A stretch of 64,000 nucleotides of DNA from JBCBXA01 sp039816825. Its GTDB lineage: Bacteria; Pseudomonadota; Alphaproteobacteria; Rhizobiales; Rhizobiaceae. This document shows positions 16,518 to 24,986 of this stretch, piece by piece; position 1 is the first letter of the stretch, and each line of letters opens with the position of its first letter. The translations under genes were made by a program, and so were the position numbers. The stretch spans positions 1 through 64,000 of the forward strand of contig JBCBXA010000004.1 of assembly GCA_039816825.1 (NCBI GenBank). The letters run 5' to 3'. The notes below the pieces were generated by a model. The model saw nothing but the letters and a program-made list of their open reading frames with translations, was not told the origin of the DNA and did no database searches.

Positions 16518-17228
16518 ATGCCGAAGATCGCCCTTGTTGATGACGATCGCAATATTCTCGCTTCCGTTTCCATCGCTCTGGAGTCCGAAGGCTTCAAGGT
16601 GGAGACTTACACTGATGGTGAGACAGCCCTTGAAGGATTGCCGTCCTCGGATCCTGACCTGGCCATTTTCGATATCAAGATGCCGCGCATGGATGGAATG
16701 GAGCTCCTGCGCCGCCTGCGTCAGACGTCCAACCTGCCCGTCATTTTCCTGACCTCCAAGGACGATGAGATCGACGAATTGTTCGGTCTCAAGATGGGCG
16801 CTGACGACTTCATCACAAAGCCTTTCAGCCAGCGCCTTCTTGTTGAGCGCGTGAAGGCGGTTCTGCGCAGAGCCCAGGGACGCAACGGTGCCGGTGGTGC
16901 GGCCGCCGTTGAAACCGACCGTGCCAACGTGCTGGAGCGCGGTGATCTGGCCATGGACCAGGAGCGTCACACATGCACGTGGCAGGGCAAGCCTGTCACC
17001 CTCACGGTCACCGAATTCCTGATCCTCCACTCGCTGGCGCAGCGCCCCGGCGTTGTGAAAAGCCGCGACGCGCTCATGGATGCTGCCTATGACGATCAGG
17101 TCTATGTCGATGACCGGACCATCGACAGCCACATCAAGCGCCTGCGCAAGAAATTCAAAATGGTGGACGACAGTTTCGAGATGATCGAGACGCTCTATGG
17201 CGTCGGCTACCGATTCCGCGAGGCTTGA
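16518..17228 (+). CDS. chvI: Response regulator ChvI (OmpR family)
   Basis: OmpR/PhoB-type transcription factor, 236 aa. The receiver domain has the acidic pocket VDDDRN, the phospho-acceptor Asp52 in AIFDIKMPRMDG and FLTSKDDEIDELFG; a winged-helix DNA-binding domain follows, with VTEFLILHSLAQRPG and DRTIDSHIKRLRKK. ATG 16518 has CGGAG upstream. Paired with the kinase ChvG, whose reading frame overlaps the end of this gene. In rhizobia ChvG-ChvI responds to envelope stress and acidity and controls exopolysaccharide, motility and central carbon genes. The order pckA-chvI-chvG-hprK is characteristic of alphaproteobacteria. Confidence 0.95.
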   Translation: MPKIALVDDDRNILASVSIALESEGFKVETYTDGETALEGLPSSDPDLAIFDIKMPRMDGMELLRRLRQTSNLPVIFLTSKDDEIDELFGLKMGADDFITKPFSQRLLVERVKAVLRRAQGRNGAGGAAAVETDRANVLERGDLAMDQERHTCTWQGKPVTLTVTEFLILHSLAQRPGVVKSRDALMDAAYDDQVYVDDRTIDSHIKRLRKKFKMVDDSFEMIETLYGVGYRFREA

Positions 17229-19119
17229 TCCGAGCGCCGTGGAAGATCAGCGCACCCAGCAGGAGACAGACCCGACTGATGCGGGGGATGATGCGCGCAG
17301 CTTCCTGGTTCAAACAGAGGCGTCAGCCGATGAGCCTGACGCCGGCGAGCGCTTTTCCTTCAAAGATCTGATCGGCAAGGCTGGCTACCCACTGATTCTG
17401 CTGCGCCGTGCCGTCAGATGGCTCTTCTTTCGCAGCCTCACCCGCCGGATCATCTTCCTTAATCTTGCAGGTCTTGCGGTCCTGGTGACCGGCATCCTCT
17501 ACCTTAACCAGTTCCGGGAAGGGCTCATTGATGCCCGCGTGGAAAGCCTGCGCACACAGGCCGAGATCATTGCCGGTGCGATAGCGGCGCAGGCCACCGT
17601 TGAACGTGGGGCCATCACGGTTGACCCTGAACTGTTGCTGGAGTTGGAGGCTGGCGAAAGCACCGTGCCGCCGTCCGACACGCTGGCCTCCCTCGATAGT
17701 GGCATCGACCCGGTCAAGGTTGCGCCCGTTCTCAAGCGCCTCATTTCCCCCACACGGACCCGCGCCCGCATCTTTGACAATGAAGCCGTGCTGCTGCTCG
17801 ATTCCCGCAATATCTATTCGTCCGGCCAAGTGCTGCGTTTCGACCTGCCCGATCTCGAACCCGCGCCGCCAAGCTTCCTGGAAAGGCTCGGCGCATGGCT
17901 GCAGGGCCGCTTTGGCGACAGCCCCTTCATTCAGTCCGTTGATGGTCCCCGTGCGGACCCCGAAACCTTCGATGAGGTTGTAACCGCGCTGACGGGCACC
18001 ACCCGCGTGTCCCTCAGGCGCAATGATCAGGATGGACTGGTTGTGTCGGTCGCGGTGCCGGTGCAGCGCTTCAGGGCCGTGCTGGGCGTCCTCCTCCTCT
18101 CCACCCAGGGGTCCGACATTGACGAGATCGTTCGGTCTGAGCGGCTGGCCATCGTGCGAGTGTTCCTCGTGGCGGCTGGGGTGGCGATTGTTCTTTCTGT
18201 TGCATTGGCCTCCACCATAGCCACGCCACTGACCCGCCTGTCCGCTGCCGCGAGAAATGTGCGCCGGTCAGTCAAGGCTCGAAAGCAGATTCCTGACTTC
18301 TCGGATCGAGGCGATGAAGTGGGCGAGCTTTCCGGCTCCATCCGCGACATGACCAGCGCGCTCTACGCCCGAATCGACGCCATCGAGAGCTTTGCAGCCG
18401 ATGTGAGCCATGAGCTCAAAAACCCGCTGACCAGCCTGCGAAGCGCTGTTGAGACCCTGCCGCTAGCCAAGAAACCGGACATGCAGGCGCGTCTGCTGGA
18501 GGTCATCCAGCACGACGTTCGGCGTTTGGACCGTCTCATCACCGATATCTCGGATGCGTCCCGACTAGACGCGGAGCTGGCCCGGGAAGACGCTGAACCG
18601 GTCGATCTGGAGACCCTGTTGCGCGATCTTGTGCGGGCGAGCGCCGTCGCGGGCAGCAAGCGAAAACCCATGGAGATTGAGCTCGAAGTCAAGAAGCCAC
18701 CCCGGGGCGCTGGCCGTGTGCCCTATCATGTGCGCGGGTTCGAATCGCGTCTTGGACAGGTCTTCAGCAACATCATCGAGAATGCGCGCTCCTTTGTTCC
18801 CGACCCCAAGGATGGGGTAGGTCGCATGCAGATCAGGTTGCAGCGCGTTGCCGACAGGGTCGAGCTTACCTTCGAAGATAACGGGCCGGGCATCGCCGCC
18901 AAAAATATCGATCGCATTTTTGAGCGGTTTTATACGGACCGTCCGGGGGCTGAAAGTTTTGGCCAGAACTCCGGCCTCGGTCTCTCCATATCTCGGCAGA
19001 TCGTCGAAGCGCACAACGGCACGATCAAGGCGATGAACGCTCGTGGCGCTGGTGGCAAAATTGGGGGCGCGCGTTTTGTCATCACGCTGCCCGCCATCGG
19101 GAAAGGCCCCGATGCGTAA
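17197..19119 (+). CDS. chvG: Sensor histidine kinase ChvG
   Basis: Inner-membrane sensor kinase partner of ChvI, 640 aa. Order: a cytoplasmic Asp/Glu-rich leader (1-80), TM1 (about 85-104, FLNLAGLAVLVTGILYL), a periplasmic sensor domain (105-315), TM2 (about 318-342), HAMP, a HisKA box ADVSHELKNPLTSLRS with His405, then an ATPase domain with N box NIIENARS, DNGPGIA and GLGLSIS. Periplasmic sensing with repression by ExoR is known for rhizobial relatives. The ATG at 17197 overlaps chvI by 32 bp; a GTG at 17239 just after the chvI stop is a plausible alternative, since the first 14 residues are antisense-free but unconserved. Co-transcribed with chvI and probably hprK. Confidence 0.93.
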   Translation: MASATDSARLDPSAVEDQRTQQETDPTDAGDDARSFLVQTEASADEPDAGERFSFKDLIGKAGYPLILLRRAVRWLFFRSLTRRIIFLNLAGLAVLVTGILYLNQFREGLIDARVESLRTQAEIIAGAIAAQATVERGAITVDPELLLELEAGESTVPPSDTLASLDSGIDPVKVAPVLKRLISPTRTRARIFDNEAVLLLDSRNIYSSGQVLRFDLPDLEPAPPSFLERLGAWLQGRFGDSPFIQSVDGPRADPETFDEVVTALTGTTRVSLRRNDQDGLVVSVAVPVQRFRAVLGVLLLSTQGSDIDEIVRSERLAIVRVFLVAAGVAIVLSVALASTIATPLTRLSAAARNVRRSVKARKQIPDFSDRGDEVGELSGSIRDMTSALYARIDAIESFAADVSHELKNPLTSLRSAVETLPLAKKPDMQARLLEVIQHDVRRLDRLITDISDASRLDAELAREDAEPVDLETLLRDLVRASAVAGSKRKPMEIELEVKKPPRGAGRVPYHVRGFESRLGQVFSNIIENARSFVPDPKDGVGRMQIRLQRVADRVELTFEDNGPGIAAKNIDRIFERFYTDRPGAESFGQNSGLGLSISRQIVEAHNGTIKAMNARGAGGKIGGARFVITLPAIGKGPDA

Positions 19120-19143
19120 GGTCGCGTGTATGAGGCTGAATGG

Positions 19144-19731
19144 ATGATGAAAATGTCGCCATTCTCTGGCCTGTGTCATCAGCCCCAGGGTTTCTGCCGG
19201 GGGCCTCAAAGCTGGAATGTTCACGCCAGCGCGATCTGCATCAAGGGCCGGCCCGTTATCGCCACGGGCCCGGCGGGCAGCGGGAAAACCAGTCTCTGTC
19301 AGTCATTGCTGCAGCGGTTCGCGCCGCACAGCCATTGGATTGCCGATGACCGGCTTGAAATTTCGGTCTCCCCAGATTCGGTATCCCCAAATTCGGTATC
19401 CCTAGAGCGGTTGGCAATTGCGCCGACTGCGGCTTTGGACGGCTGGGTAGGCGACCCGTTCGACGGACCTGTGAGAGTCGAAGGCATGCGCAGCGTGGCG
19501 ATCCACCCCGGCGAGATCATTTGGTGCGACTTGGGGGGCGCTGTCTCAACGCAAGACGTCACCTACAATGATCGCTGCATGGTTTGCTTCGGGCGTCCAA
19601 TTCGGCTCCTGAATCTCGGTCGTAGGCCCACGACAGCGATGGTTTTGCGCGCTTTTGATCCATGGCTGCCAATTGAACCGCTTATCGCGAGCTCTGACAC
19701 TGGACAGAGCAGGATGAGGGTGACTAACTGA
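19144..19731 (+). CDS. hprK: Divergent short HPr kinase/phosphorylase-like protein
   Basis: C-terminal-domain-only HPr kinase of the alphaproteobacterial type, about 195 aa. Visible are NVHASAICIKGRPVI, the Walker A GPAGSGKTS (about 42-50) and IADDRLEI, the usual order for these short kinases. The later ExRGxG element seems degenerate: the aligned stretch reads VRVEGMRSVAI. A three-unit SVSP(D/N) insertion follows the DDR motif. The expected role is to phosphorylate HPr on its regulatory serine; the downstream HPr does keep that serine. The ATG at 19144 is chosen because GAGG lies 9 bp upstream; GTG 19126 is the alternative. Lies between chvG and the EIIA gene. Whether it is active is uncertain. 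Confidence 0.75.
   Translation: MMKMSPFSGLCHQPQGFCRGPQSWNVHASAICIKGRPVIATGPAGSGKTSLCQSLLQRFAPHSHWIADDRLEISVSPDSVSPNSVSLERLAIAPTAALDGWVGDPFDGPVRVEGMRSVAIHPGEIIWCDLGGAVSTQDVTYNDRCMVCFGRPIRLLNLGRRPTTAMVLRAFDPWLPIEPLIASSDTGQSRMRVTN
19362..19406 (+). repeat. Three tandem 15-bp units inside hprK
   Basis: Units 19362-19376, 19377-19391 and 19392-19406 are near-identical (TTCGGTATCCCCAAA type, one to three differences). The repeat is in frame and encodes SVSPD, SVSPN, SVSLE. Confidence 0.92.
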
Positions 19732-19788
19732 TCCTTCTTTGGGTCCAGCGCCTTTTGTTCAGAGCTGGGGCGCCGCTAGGGAATGTGT

Positions 19789-20181
19789 ATGATCGGTCTG
19801 GTTCTCGTCACTCACGGAAACCTCGCGCTCGAATTTCGAGGCGCGGTCGAACACATTGTGGGCAAGCAGCCGGATATGGAATGCCTGTGCATTGAGCCGC
19901 AGGATGATGTCGAGAGTCGTCGAGACGACCTGTTGGCAGCTGTGGAGCGTGTTTCGACAGGAGGCGGGGTTGTCATCCTCACCGACATGTTTGGCGGGAC
20001 GCCATCCAATCTTGCTTTGTCCGTGATGGAGGCGGGCAAGGTTGAAGTTCTCGCGGGCATCAATCTGCCGATGCTCGTGAAACTTGCGAAAGTTCGAGCT
20101 GACAAGCCTTTGCCCGAAGCGGTGGAGAAGGCCTGCGAAGCTGGCCGCAAATACATCACCGTTCCCAGCGCCATGCTCTGA
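19789..20181 (+). CDS. PTS mannose-type EIIA protein (PtsM/ManX-like)
   Basis: A 130-residue EIIA-Man domain protein. It starts MIGLVLVTHG with the phosphorylatable His9 and has GGGVVILTDMFGGTPSNLALS, the family core, and INLPMLVKLAKVR. Start ATG 19789 is preferred over 19783 because AGGGA then lies about 6 bp upstream. No EIIB, EIIC or EIID is nearby, so it is a stand-alone signalling component as is typical for the alphaproteobacterial hprK-EIIA-HPr set. It would receive phosphate from the downstream HPr. The output in this organism is unknown; in relatives these proteins affect the ChvG-ChvI pathway and carbon metabolism. Confidence 0.92.
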   Translation: MIGLVLVTHGNLALEFRGAVEHIVGKQPDMECLCIEPQDDVESRRDDLLAAVERVSTGGGVVILTDMFGGTPSNLALSVMEAGKVEVLAGINLPMLVKLAKVRADKPLPEAVEKACEAGRKYITVPSAML

Positions 20182-20192
20182 GTGCCAAACGT

Positions 20193-20471
20193 TTGAGCGC
20201 TGAAGTCTCCTGCACGGTCGAGATCGTCAATCGCAAGGGTCTGCACGCGCGTGCTGCGGCCCGTTTCGTGCGGTGCGTCGAACCTTACGATGCAACTGTT
20301 GAGGTTCACCGTGATGGGCAGACCGTAGGCGGCGACTCCATTATGGGCCTGCTGATGCTTGGCGCCGCGAAGGGCTGCTTCATCGACATCGCAGCCAGCG
20401 GCCCCCACGCTCGGGAAGTCGTCGATGCGATTGTTGAGTTGGTGGAGAACCGGTTTGGCGAAGAAAACTGA
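20193..20471 (+). CDS. ptsH: Phosphocarrier protein HPr
   Basis: A 92-residue HPr (NPr-like). The active-site His18 sits in RKGLHARAAARF and the regulatory serine Ser49 in GGDSIMGLLMLGAAKG. Presence of this serine motif agrees with an HPr kinase gene two positions upstream. Start is the TTG at 20193, only 11 bp after the EIIA stop, with no better codon available. The phosphoryl donor (EI-Ntr, PtsP) is not in the window. Last gene of the chvI-chvG-hprK-EIIA-HPr run; a palindrome-containing intergenic region separates it from ahcY. Confidence 0.93.
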   Translation: MSAEVSCTVEIVNRKGLHARAAARFVRCVEPYDATVEVHRDGQTVGGDSIMGLLMLGAAKGCFIDIAASGPHAREVVDAIVELVENRFGEEN

Positions 20472-20496
20472 TCTCCACACCGCGCTTCGCTAGAGC

Positions 20497-20514
20497 ATAA
20501 AGATATCTTTATGA
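20497..20514. promoter_or_regulatory. 18-bp perfect palindrome upstream of ahcY, candidate SahR/SamR-type operator
   Basis: CATAAAGATATCTTTATG equals its own reverse complement. It lies in the ptsH-ahcY gap, about 150 bp before the ahcY ATG. ArsR-family regulators SahR and SamR control ahcY and methionine-cycle genes in proteobacteria and bind palindromes of about this size. The palindrome is certain; the regulator is inferred. Confidence 0.65.
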
Positions 20515-20665
20515 AGCGCTTGCCGCAACGGCGGGCTTTTGCTAGGAGCCGCGCAGGCCGGTGAGCGGTGCGATGGACCTGCTCCATTCGTGCGCAAGAC
20601 CGGAACTTCCAACAGCCGACAGTCCTCCCGATGCACCATTCGGCTCGAAACCTGACGGAAATCAA

Positions 20666-22072
20666 ATGACCGCCTCACACCCAGAAAACGCTCCTTACAT
20701 CGTCAAGGACATCGCTCTTGCCGCTTTTGGCCGCAAGGAATTGGATATTGCCGAGACAGAAATGCCCGGCCTGATGTCGCTGCGCGAAGAGTACGGCGCA
20801 TCCAAGCCCCTCAAGGGCGCCCGCATCGTCGGCTCGCTGCACATGACCATCCAAACCGGTGTGCTCATTGAGACGCTGGTCGAACTCGGCGCAGATGTGC
20901 GCTGGGCATCGTGCAACATCTATTCGACACAAGACCATGCAGCGGCAGCCATTGCTGAAGCGGGTGTTCCCGTCTTCGCCATCAAGGGTCAAACCCTTGA
21001 AGAGCATTGGGACTATCTTGACCGCTCCTTCCTGTTCGAAGAAGGCCCGAACCTGATCCTGGATGATGGCGGCGATGCCACCCTTTACATTCTGCTGGGC
21101 GCCCGCGCTGAAGCGGGCGAAGACATCATCCCCGTGCCGTCTTCCGAAGAAGAGGAAGTCATCAAGGTCCAGATCAAGAAGCGGATGGAAGCGAGCCCCG
21201 GCTGGTTCACCAAGATGCGCGACCAGATCGTCGGCGTTTCCGAAGAGACCACTACCGGCGTGCATCGCCTGTACGAACTGGTGAAGCAGGGGCAACTGCC
21301 ATTCCCGGCCATCAACGTGAATGACTCCGTGACCAAGTCGAAGTTCGACAACAAATACGGCTGTAAAGAGTCACTCGTGGACGGCATCCGCCGCGCCACC
21401 GACACCATGATGGCCGGCAAGACCGCCGTTGTGTGCGGCTATGGCGATGTGGGCAAAGGCTCCGCCGCTTCCCTGCGCGGTGCCGGCGCTCGTGTGAAGG
21501 TGACAGAGATCGACCCGATTTGCGCGCTTCAGGCCGCCATGGATGGCTTCGAAGTCACAACGCTGGAAGATGCCGTGGCCGACGCCGACATCTTCATCAC
21601 AACCACCGGCAACAAGGACATCATCCGCATCGAGCACATGCGCGAGATGAAGGATATGGCCATCGTCGGCAATATCGGTCACTTCGACAATGAAATTCAG
21701 GTCGCCAATCTGCGCAATCTGAAGATGACCAACATCAAGGATCAGGTGGACATGTATGAGATGCCTTCGGGCAACCGCATGATCCTTCTGTCCCAGGGTC
21801 GTCTGCTCAACCTCGGCAATGCCACCGGCCACCCCTCTTTCGTGATGTCCGCTTCCTTCACCAACCAGGTGCTGGCGCAGATCGAGCTTTGGACCAAGGG
21901 CGATGAGTATGAGAACAAGGTCTACATCCTGCCCAAACATCTCGACGAGAAAGTTGCCCGCCTGCACCTCGAGAAGATCGGCGCCAAGCTGACCGAACTC
22001 GATAAGGACCAGGCGGACTATATCGGCGTGACCGTGGAAGGCCCTTACAAGCCCGAACACTATCGCTACTAG
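20666..22072 (+). CDS. ahcY: Adenosylhomocysteinase
   Basis: Hydrolyses S-adenosylhomocysteine to adenosine and homocysteine, removing the inhibitor of methyltransferases; 468 aa. Key segments: GARIVGSLHMTIQTGVLIETL, ASCNIYSTQDHAAAAIA, the catalytic region NVNDSVTKSKFDNKYG, the NAD site VCGYGDVGKGSAASL, and the conserved C-terminus EGPYKPEHYRY. The start MTASHPENAPY is chosen since CGGAA lies 7 bp upstream; a longer reading to 20561 adds unconserved sequence. Preceded by an 18-bp perfect palindrome and followed by a strong terminator, so it is probably its own transcription unit. The chromosomal order ahcY-divL is typical of alphaproteobacteria. Confidence 0.97.
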   Translation: MTASHPENAPYIVKDIALAAFGRKELDIAETEMPGLMSLREEYGASKPLKGARIVGSLHMTIQTGVLIETLVELGADVRWASCNIYSTQDHAAAAIAEAGVPVFAIKGQTLEEHWDYLDRSFLFEEGPNLILDDGGDATLYILLGARAEAGEDIIPVPSSEEEEVIKVQIKKRMEASPGWFTKMRDQIVGVSEETTTGVHRLYELVKQGQLPFPAINVNDSVTKSKFDNKYGCKESLVDGIRRATDTMMAGKTAVVCGYGDVGKGSAASLRGAGARVKVTEIDPICALQAAMDGFEVTTLEDAVADADIFITTTGNKDIIRIEHMREMKDMAIVGNIGHFDNEIQVANLRNLKMTNIKDQVDMYEMPSGNRMILLSQGRLLNLGNATGHPSFVMSASFTNQVLAQIELWTKGDEYENKVYILPKHLDEKVARLHLEKIGAKLTELDKDQADYIGVTVEGPYKPEHYRY

Positions 22073-22201
22073 TCGGTTGGGTTGAGCCTGACCGAGCCGC
22101 TCGGCGGGGCGGGGTCTTGGCCCCGCGCCCGCGTAAGGCTTTGCCCGTGAGCGCAATTATGCAGGTCCTTACAAGCCGGTTTCGGATGTGTTGATTTCTT
22201 G

Positions 22202-22232
22202 GGGCCCGCTTCTGTTTTTCAGAGGCGGGTCC
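22202..22232 (+). terminator. Rho-independent terminator of ahcY
   Basis: GGGCCCGCTTCTG pairs with CAGAGGCGGGTCC (13 pairs, two G-U) around a TTTTT loop, then TTTGTTGTTG. Lies about 130 bp after the ahcY stop. The rest of the 303-bp ahcY-divL gap contains only the inverted repeat at 22261-22278 and, presumably, the divL promoter. Confidence 0.85.
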
Positions 22233-22260
22233 TTTGTTGTTGATGCTGCTGTCCGCACGC

Positions 22261-22278
22261 CTTGCACTTTTCTGCAAG
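22261..22278. promoter_or_regulatory. Inverted repeat upstream of divL
   Basis: CTTGCA and TGCAAG are perfect 6-bp arms separated by CTTTTC. Located 98 bp before the divL ATG. Could be an operator or a short hairpin; no regulator is suggested. Confidence 0.3.
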
Positions 22279-22375
22279 CTTTTCCCAAACCGTGCTTCCG
22301 GCGCGAATCGCCATTCTGTATGGTCTAGCGAATCGGTGCCGATTGGGGCGGCAGTCTGACGGAGAGGTGGTGTGA

Positions 22376-24985
22376 ATGTCGAAGCTGACGGGGACTCGCG
22401 CAGCTTGGCCACTGGGAATCGGTAAGGCCAGAATTCGCTCATCCAGGCTCCGGGCTTCCTCTGCACTCACGGCCGCCAGCGCAACTGCGGTGGGGCTCAT
22501 GTCCACGGCCTCCGGTTTTGCACAGAGTGTGGCCGATGAGGCGACCGGCGGCCCCTTGAGCACCATCATCGCCAGTCTCAATCTTGATGCCACCAACATC
22601 GTGACGACATCGGTGTTCCTTGGGGCCACTATGTTCGCGCTTTTTGCGGCGCTCGTCGTTGTCAGGGAGCGTGGTCGCGCCGTGCGGGAGGCTGACGCCC
22701 TCAGGGAGCAACTGGCCGATCTGCGCGCGTCCCATGAGCAGGCGTCTGCTCTGACTGATGTAGATGATCAGCGCCTTGTGCTCTGGCGCGACTCTTCGGC
22801 TGAACCGGTCATCATGGGCAACCTGCCAACAGCCACCGGCGTGCCGGTGGATCGTGCCCGTTTTCTGGGATTTGGCCTTTGGCTTTCACCGGAAAGTGCT
22901 TCAGCGGTCGATGCCGCCATAGACCGTTTGCGCCGTCGCGCTGAAGGGTTCGATCTGTCGCTGAGGACCGTCACAGGGGCCTTTCTCGAGGCCCAGGGCC
23001 GTACGTCCGGGGGATCGGCTTTCGTGCGGTTCATTGATCTGACGGGTGACAGGGCAATGTTGGCCTCGCTCGAAGCGGATCATCGTCAATTGTCTGCAAC
23101 CCTCGAGACCATTCAGACCCTCATCCAGCAGATCGGAGTTCCGGCCTGGATCAGAAACCGGCAGGGCCAGTTGAGCTGGGCCAACGAAGCCTATCTGCGT
23201 GCCGTGGACGCGCAGAGCATTGATGACGTTGTGACCCGACAGATTGAGCTGCTGTCGGGCGATGATCGCACCCGCACTCTTCCACAACTCAAGGACACCG
23301 GCATTCTTCGCGAGCGCCTGACCACCATTATGGCTGGCCAAAGACGCCGTGTGGACGTGACAGAAGCCGTTGCCCCCGACGGCATGGCCGGTCTGGCAAT
23401 TGATGTCTCGGAGGCCGAGGAGGCGCGCGCCCAGATGGAGCGGCAGCGCCGGGCCCATGCACAAACCCTCGACCAGATTTCGTCTGCGGTTGCCCATTTT
23501 GATGTGGCGCGCACTCTGACGGCATACAACGACGCGTTCGCAACCATGTGGAACCTGTCGGCAGACATGTTGGACGCCCATCCCGCGCATGATTCCATTT
23601 TGGAGCGGCTGCGCAACGACAAGACCGTGTTCGAGCCACGCGACTGGCCGGAGTGGAAGGACGAATTTCTGGCCGTCTACAACGGCACGGAGCCGTTTGA
23701 GACATTGATGCATCTGCCCGATGGGCGCACCATTCATGTCATCGCAACGCCGCAACGTGGCGGCAATGTCACCTGGGTTTTCGAGAATCTCACGGACCAG
23801 CTGGCGCTTGAAGGGCAACTGAACACGCTGACCCAGCTGCAAGGCGAGACGCTGGAGCACCTGGCGGAAGGCGTTGCGGTGTTTGGCGGCGACGGAAGTC
23901 TTCTTTTGTGCAACTCTGCCTTTGGCGAGATGTGGGGACTGGAAGACCAGCAGCGTGCAGCCGGTGTCCGCATCTCACAACTGTCAGAACACGTCCTGGA
24001 AGCTGGCATCGACAACGAGGCATGGGCCGGGTTTTCCTCAGAAATCACGGCACTTCGGGACACACGTGTGGGGTCAGAGCGTCAGATCGTGCTGGAGCGT
24101 ACTGCGCCCGACGGCACGCCCGGCCAACGCGAGACATATCATTGTGTGCTGGTGCCGCTGCCCGACGCGCAAACCATGATCACCTTTGTCAACGTGACCG
24201 ACTCCGTAAACGTCGCCAAGGCGCTGACCGAACGCAATGAAGCGCTGGAGGCGGCGGAAATTCTGAAAAACGCCTTCGTGGCGAACATGAGCTACGAGTT
24301 GAGAACCTTGCTCACGTCCATTCGTGGCTTCAGCGAGGTGTTGCTGTCGGAGGCGCTGGGTCCGCTGAACGATCGGCAGACCGAATATATGTCCGACGTG
24401 CATCAATCAGCTGGCAAGCTGGAGTTGATTGTCGATTCCATGCTGGATCTGGCGTCAATTGATGCCGGCCTCATGGAACTGGATCTTCAGGCCACCGCCC
24501 TGTCGCCCGTCTGCGGCGCTCTCAGCGACCGTTTCTCAAGCCAGTTGGCCGAAAATGAACTCGATCTGGTCTGCCAGACAGGGGATATCCAGGTTGTGGC
24601 CGACCCGCAGCGCCTGCAGCAGGTTTTCGACCATCTGGTCGGCAATGCGATCCGCTATTCACCCAAGGGCGGCGAGATCCGCGTGAGTGCGCAAAGGATG
24701 GGGCAATCAACGGTTCTGGCCATCGAAGATGACGGCCCGGGCATTCCCGAAGATTTTGCGATCAAGGCGTTGGGTCGTTTCGAAGGGCGGAACACGGAAA
24801 CGGCACGCAAGGGGGCGGGCCTTGGTCTGGCTCTGGTGAACGGCCTGATGAAGCTTCACGGCGGTGAAGTGCGGTTGAACAGCAGCGCCGCAACCGGAGG
24901 CGGCACCCGGGTGGAATGCGTGTTCCCCGACGATCCTGCGGACGCGGCGGCGGCCAACGGCGGCCTGCAACTCGCTGTCAGCTGA
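22376..24985 (+). CDS. divL: DivL-like atypical PAS sensor kinase with Tyr at the phosphoacceptor site
   Basis: An 869-residue membrane-anchored kinase-like protein: one TM segment (about 76-96), a coiled linker (98-125), several PAS-like regions (about 245-345, 365-475, 490-610), then HisKA and ATPase domains. The H-box reads NMSYELRTLLTS, with Tyr640 where kinases have His, the mark of DivL. The ATPase parts are intact-looking (DHLVGNAIRYSP, DDGPGIP, GAGLGLALV). In Caulobacter DivL activates CckA and so CtrA phosphorylation and is inhibited by phosphorylated DivK. Odd here: the usual Pro of ELRTPL is Leu645. GGAGAGG precedes ATG 22376. The position between ahcY and tsaE also fits divL. Confidence 0.9.
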   Translation: MSKLTGTRAAWPLGIGKARIRSSRLRASSALTAASATAVGLMSTASGFAQSVADEATGGPLSTIIASLNLDATNIVTTSVFLGATMFALFAALVVVRERGRAVREADALREQLADLRASHEQASALTDVDDQRLVLWRDSSAEPVIMGNLPTATGVPVDRARFLGFGLWLSPESASAVDAAIDRLRRRAEGFDLSLRTVTGAFLEAQGRTSGGSAFVRFIDLTGDRAMLASLEADHRQLSATLETIQTLIQQIGVPAWIRNRQGQLSWANEAYLRAVDAQSIDDVVTRQIELLSGDDRTRTLPQLKDTGILRERLTTIMAGQRRRVDVTEAVAPDGMAGLAIDVSEAEEARAQMERQRRAHAQTLDQISSAVAHFDVARTLTAYNDAFATMWNLSADMLDAHPAHDSILERLRNDKTVFEPRDWPEWKDEFLAVYNGTEPFETLMHLPDGRTIHVIATPQRGGNVTWVFENLTDQLALEGQLNTLTQLQGETLEHLAEGVAVFGGDGSLLLCNSAFGEMWGLEDQQRAAGVRISQLSEHVLEAGIDNEAWAGFSSEITALRDTRVGSERQIVLERTAPDGTPGQRETYHCVLVPLPDAQTMITFVNVTDSVNVAKALTERNEALEAAEILKNAFVANMSYELRTLLTSIRGFSEVLLSEALGPLNDRQTEYMSDVHQSAGKLELIVDSMLDLASIDAGLMELDLQATALSPVCGALSDRFSSQLAENELDLVCQTGDIQVVADPQRLQQVFDHLVGNAIRYSPKGGEIRVSAQRMGQSTVLAIEDDGPGIPEDFAIKALGRFEGRNTETARKGAGLGLALVNGLMKLHGGEVRLNSSAATGGGTRVECVFPDDPADAAAANGGLQLAVS

Positions 24986-24986
24986 C

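Noticed and set aside
16224..17132. Minus-strand frame over the pckA-chvI gap and chvI
   Set aside because: Mostly antisense of chvI; no ribosome site or family signature.
22110..22135. GC-rich stem after ahcY as terminator
   Set aside because: No T-run follows; the stem at 22202-22232 fits better.
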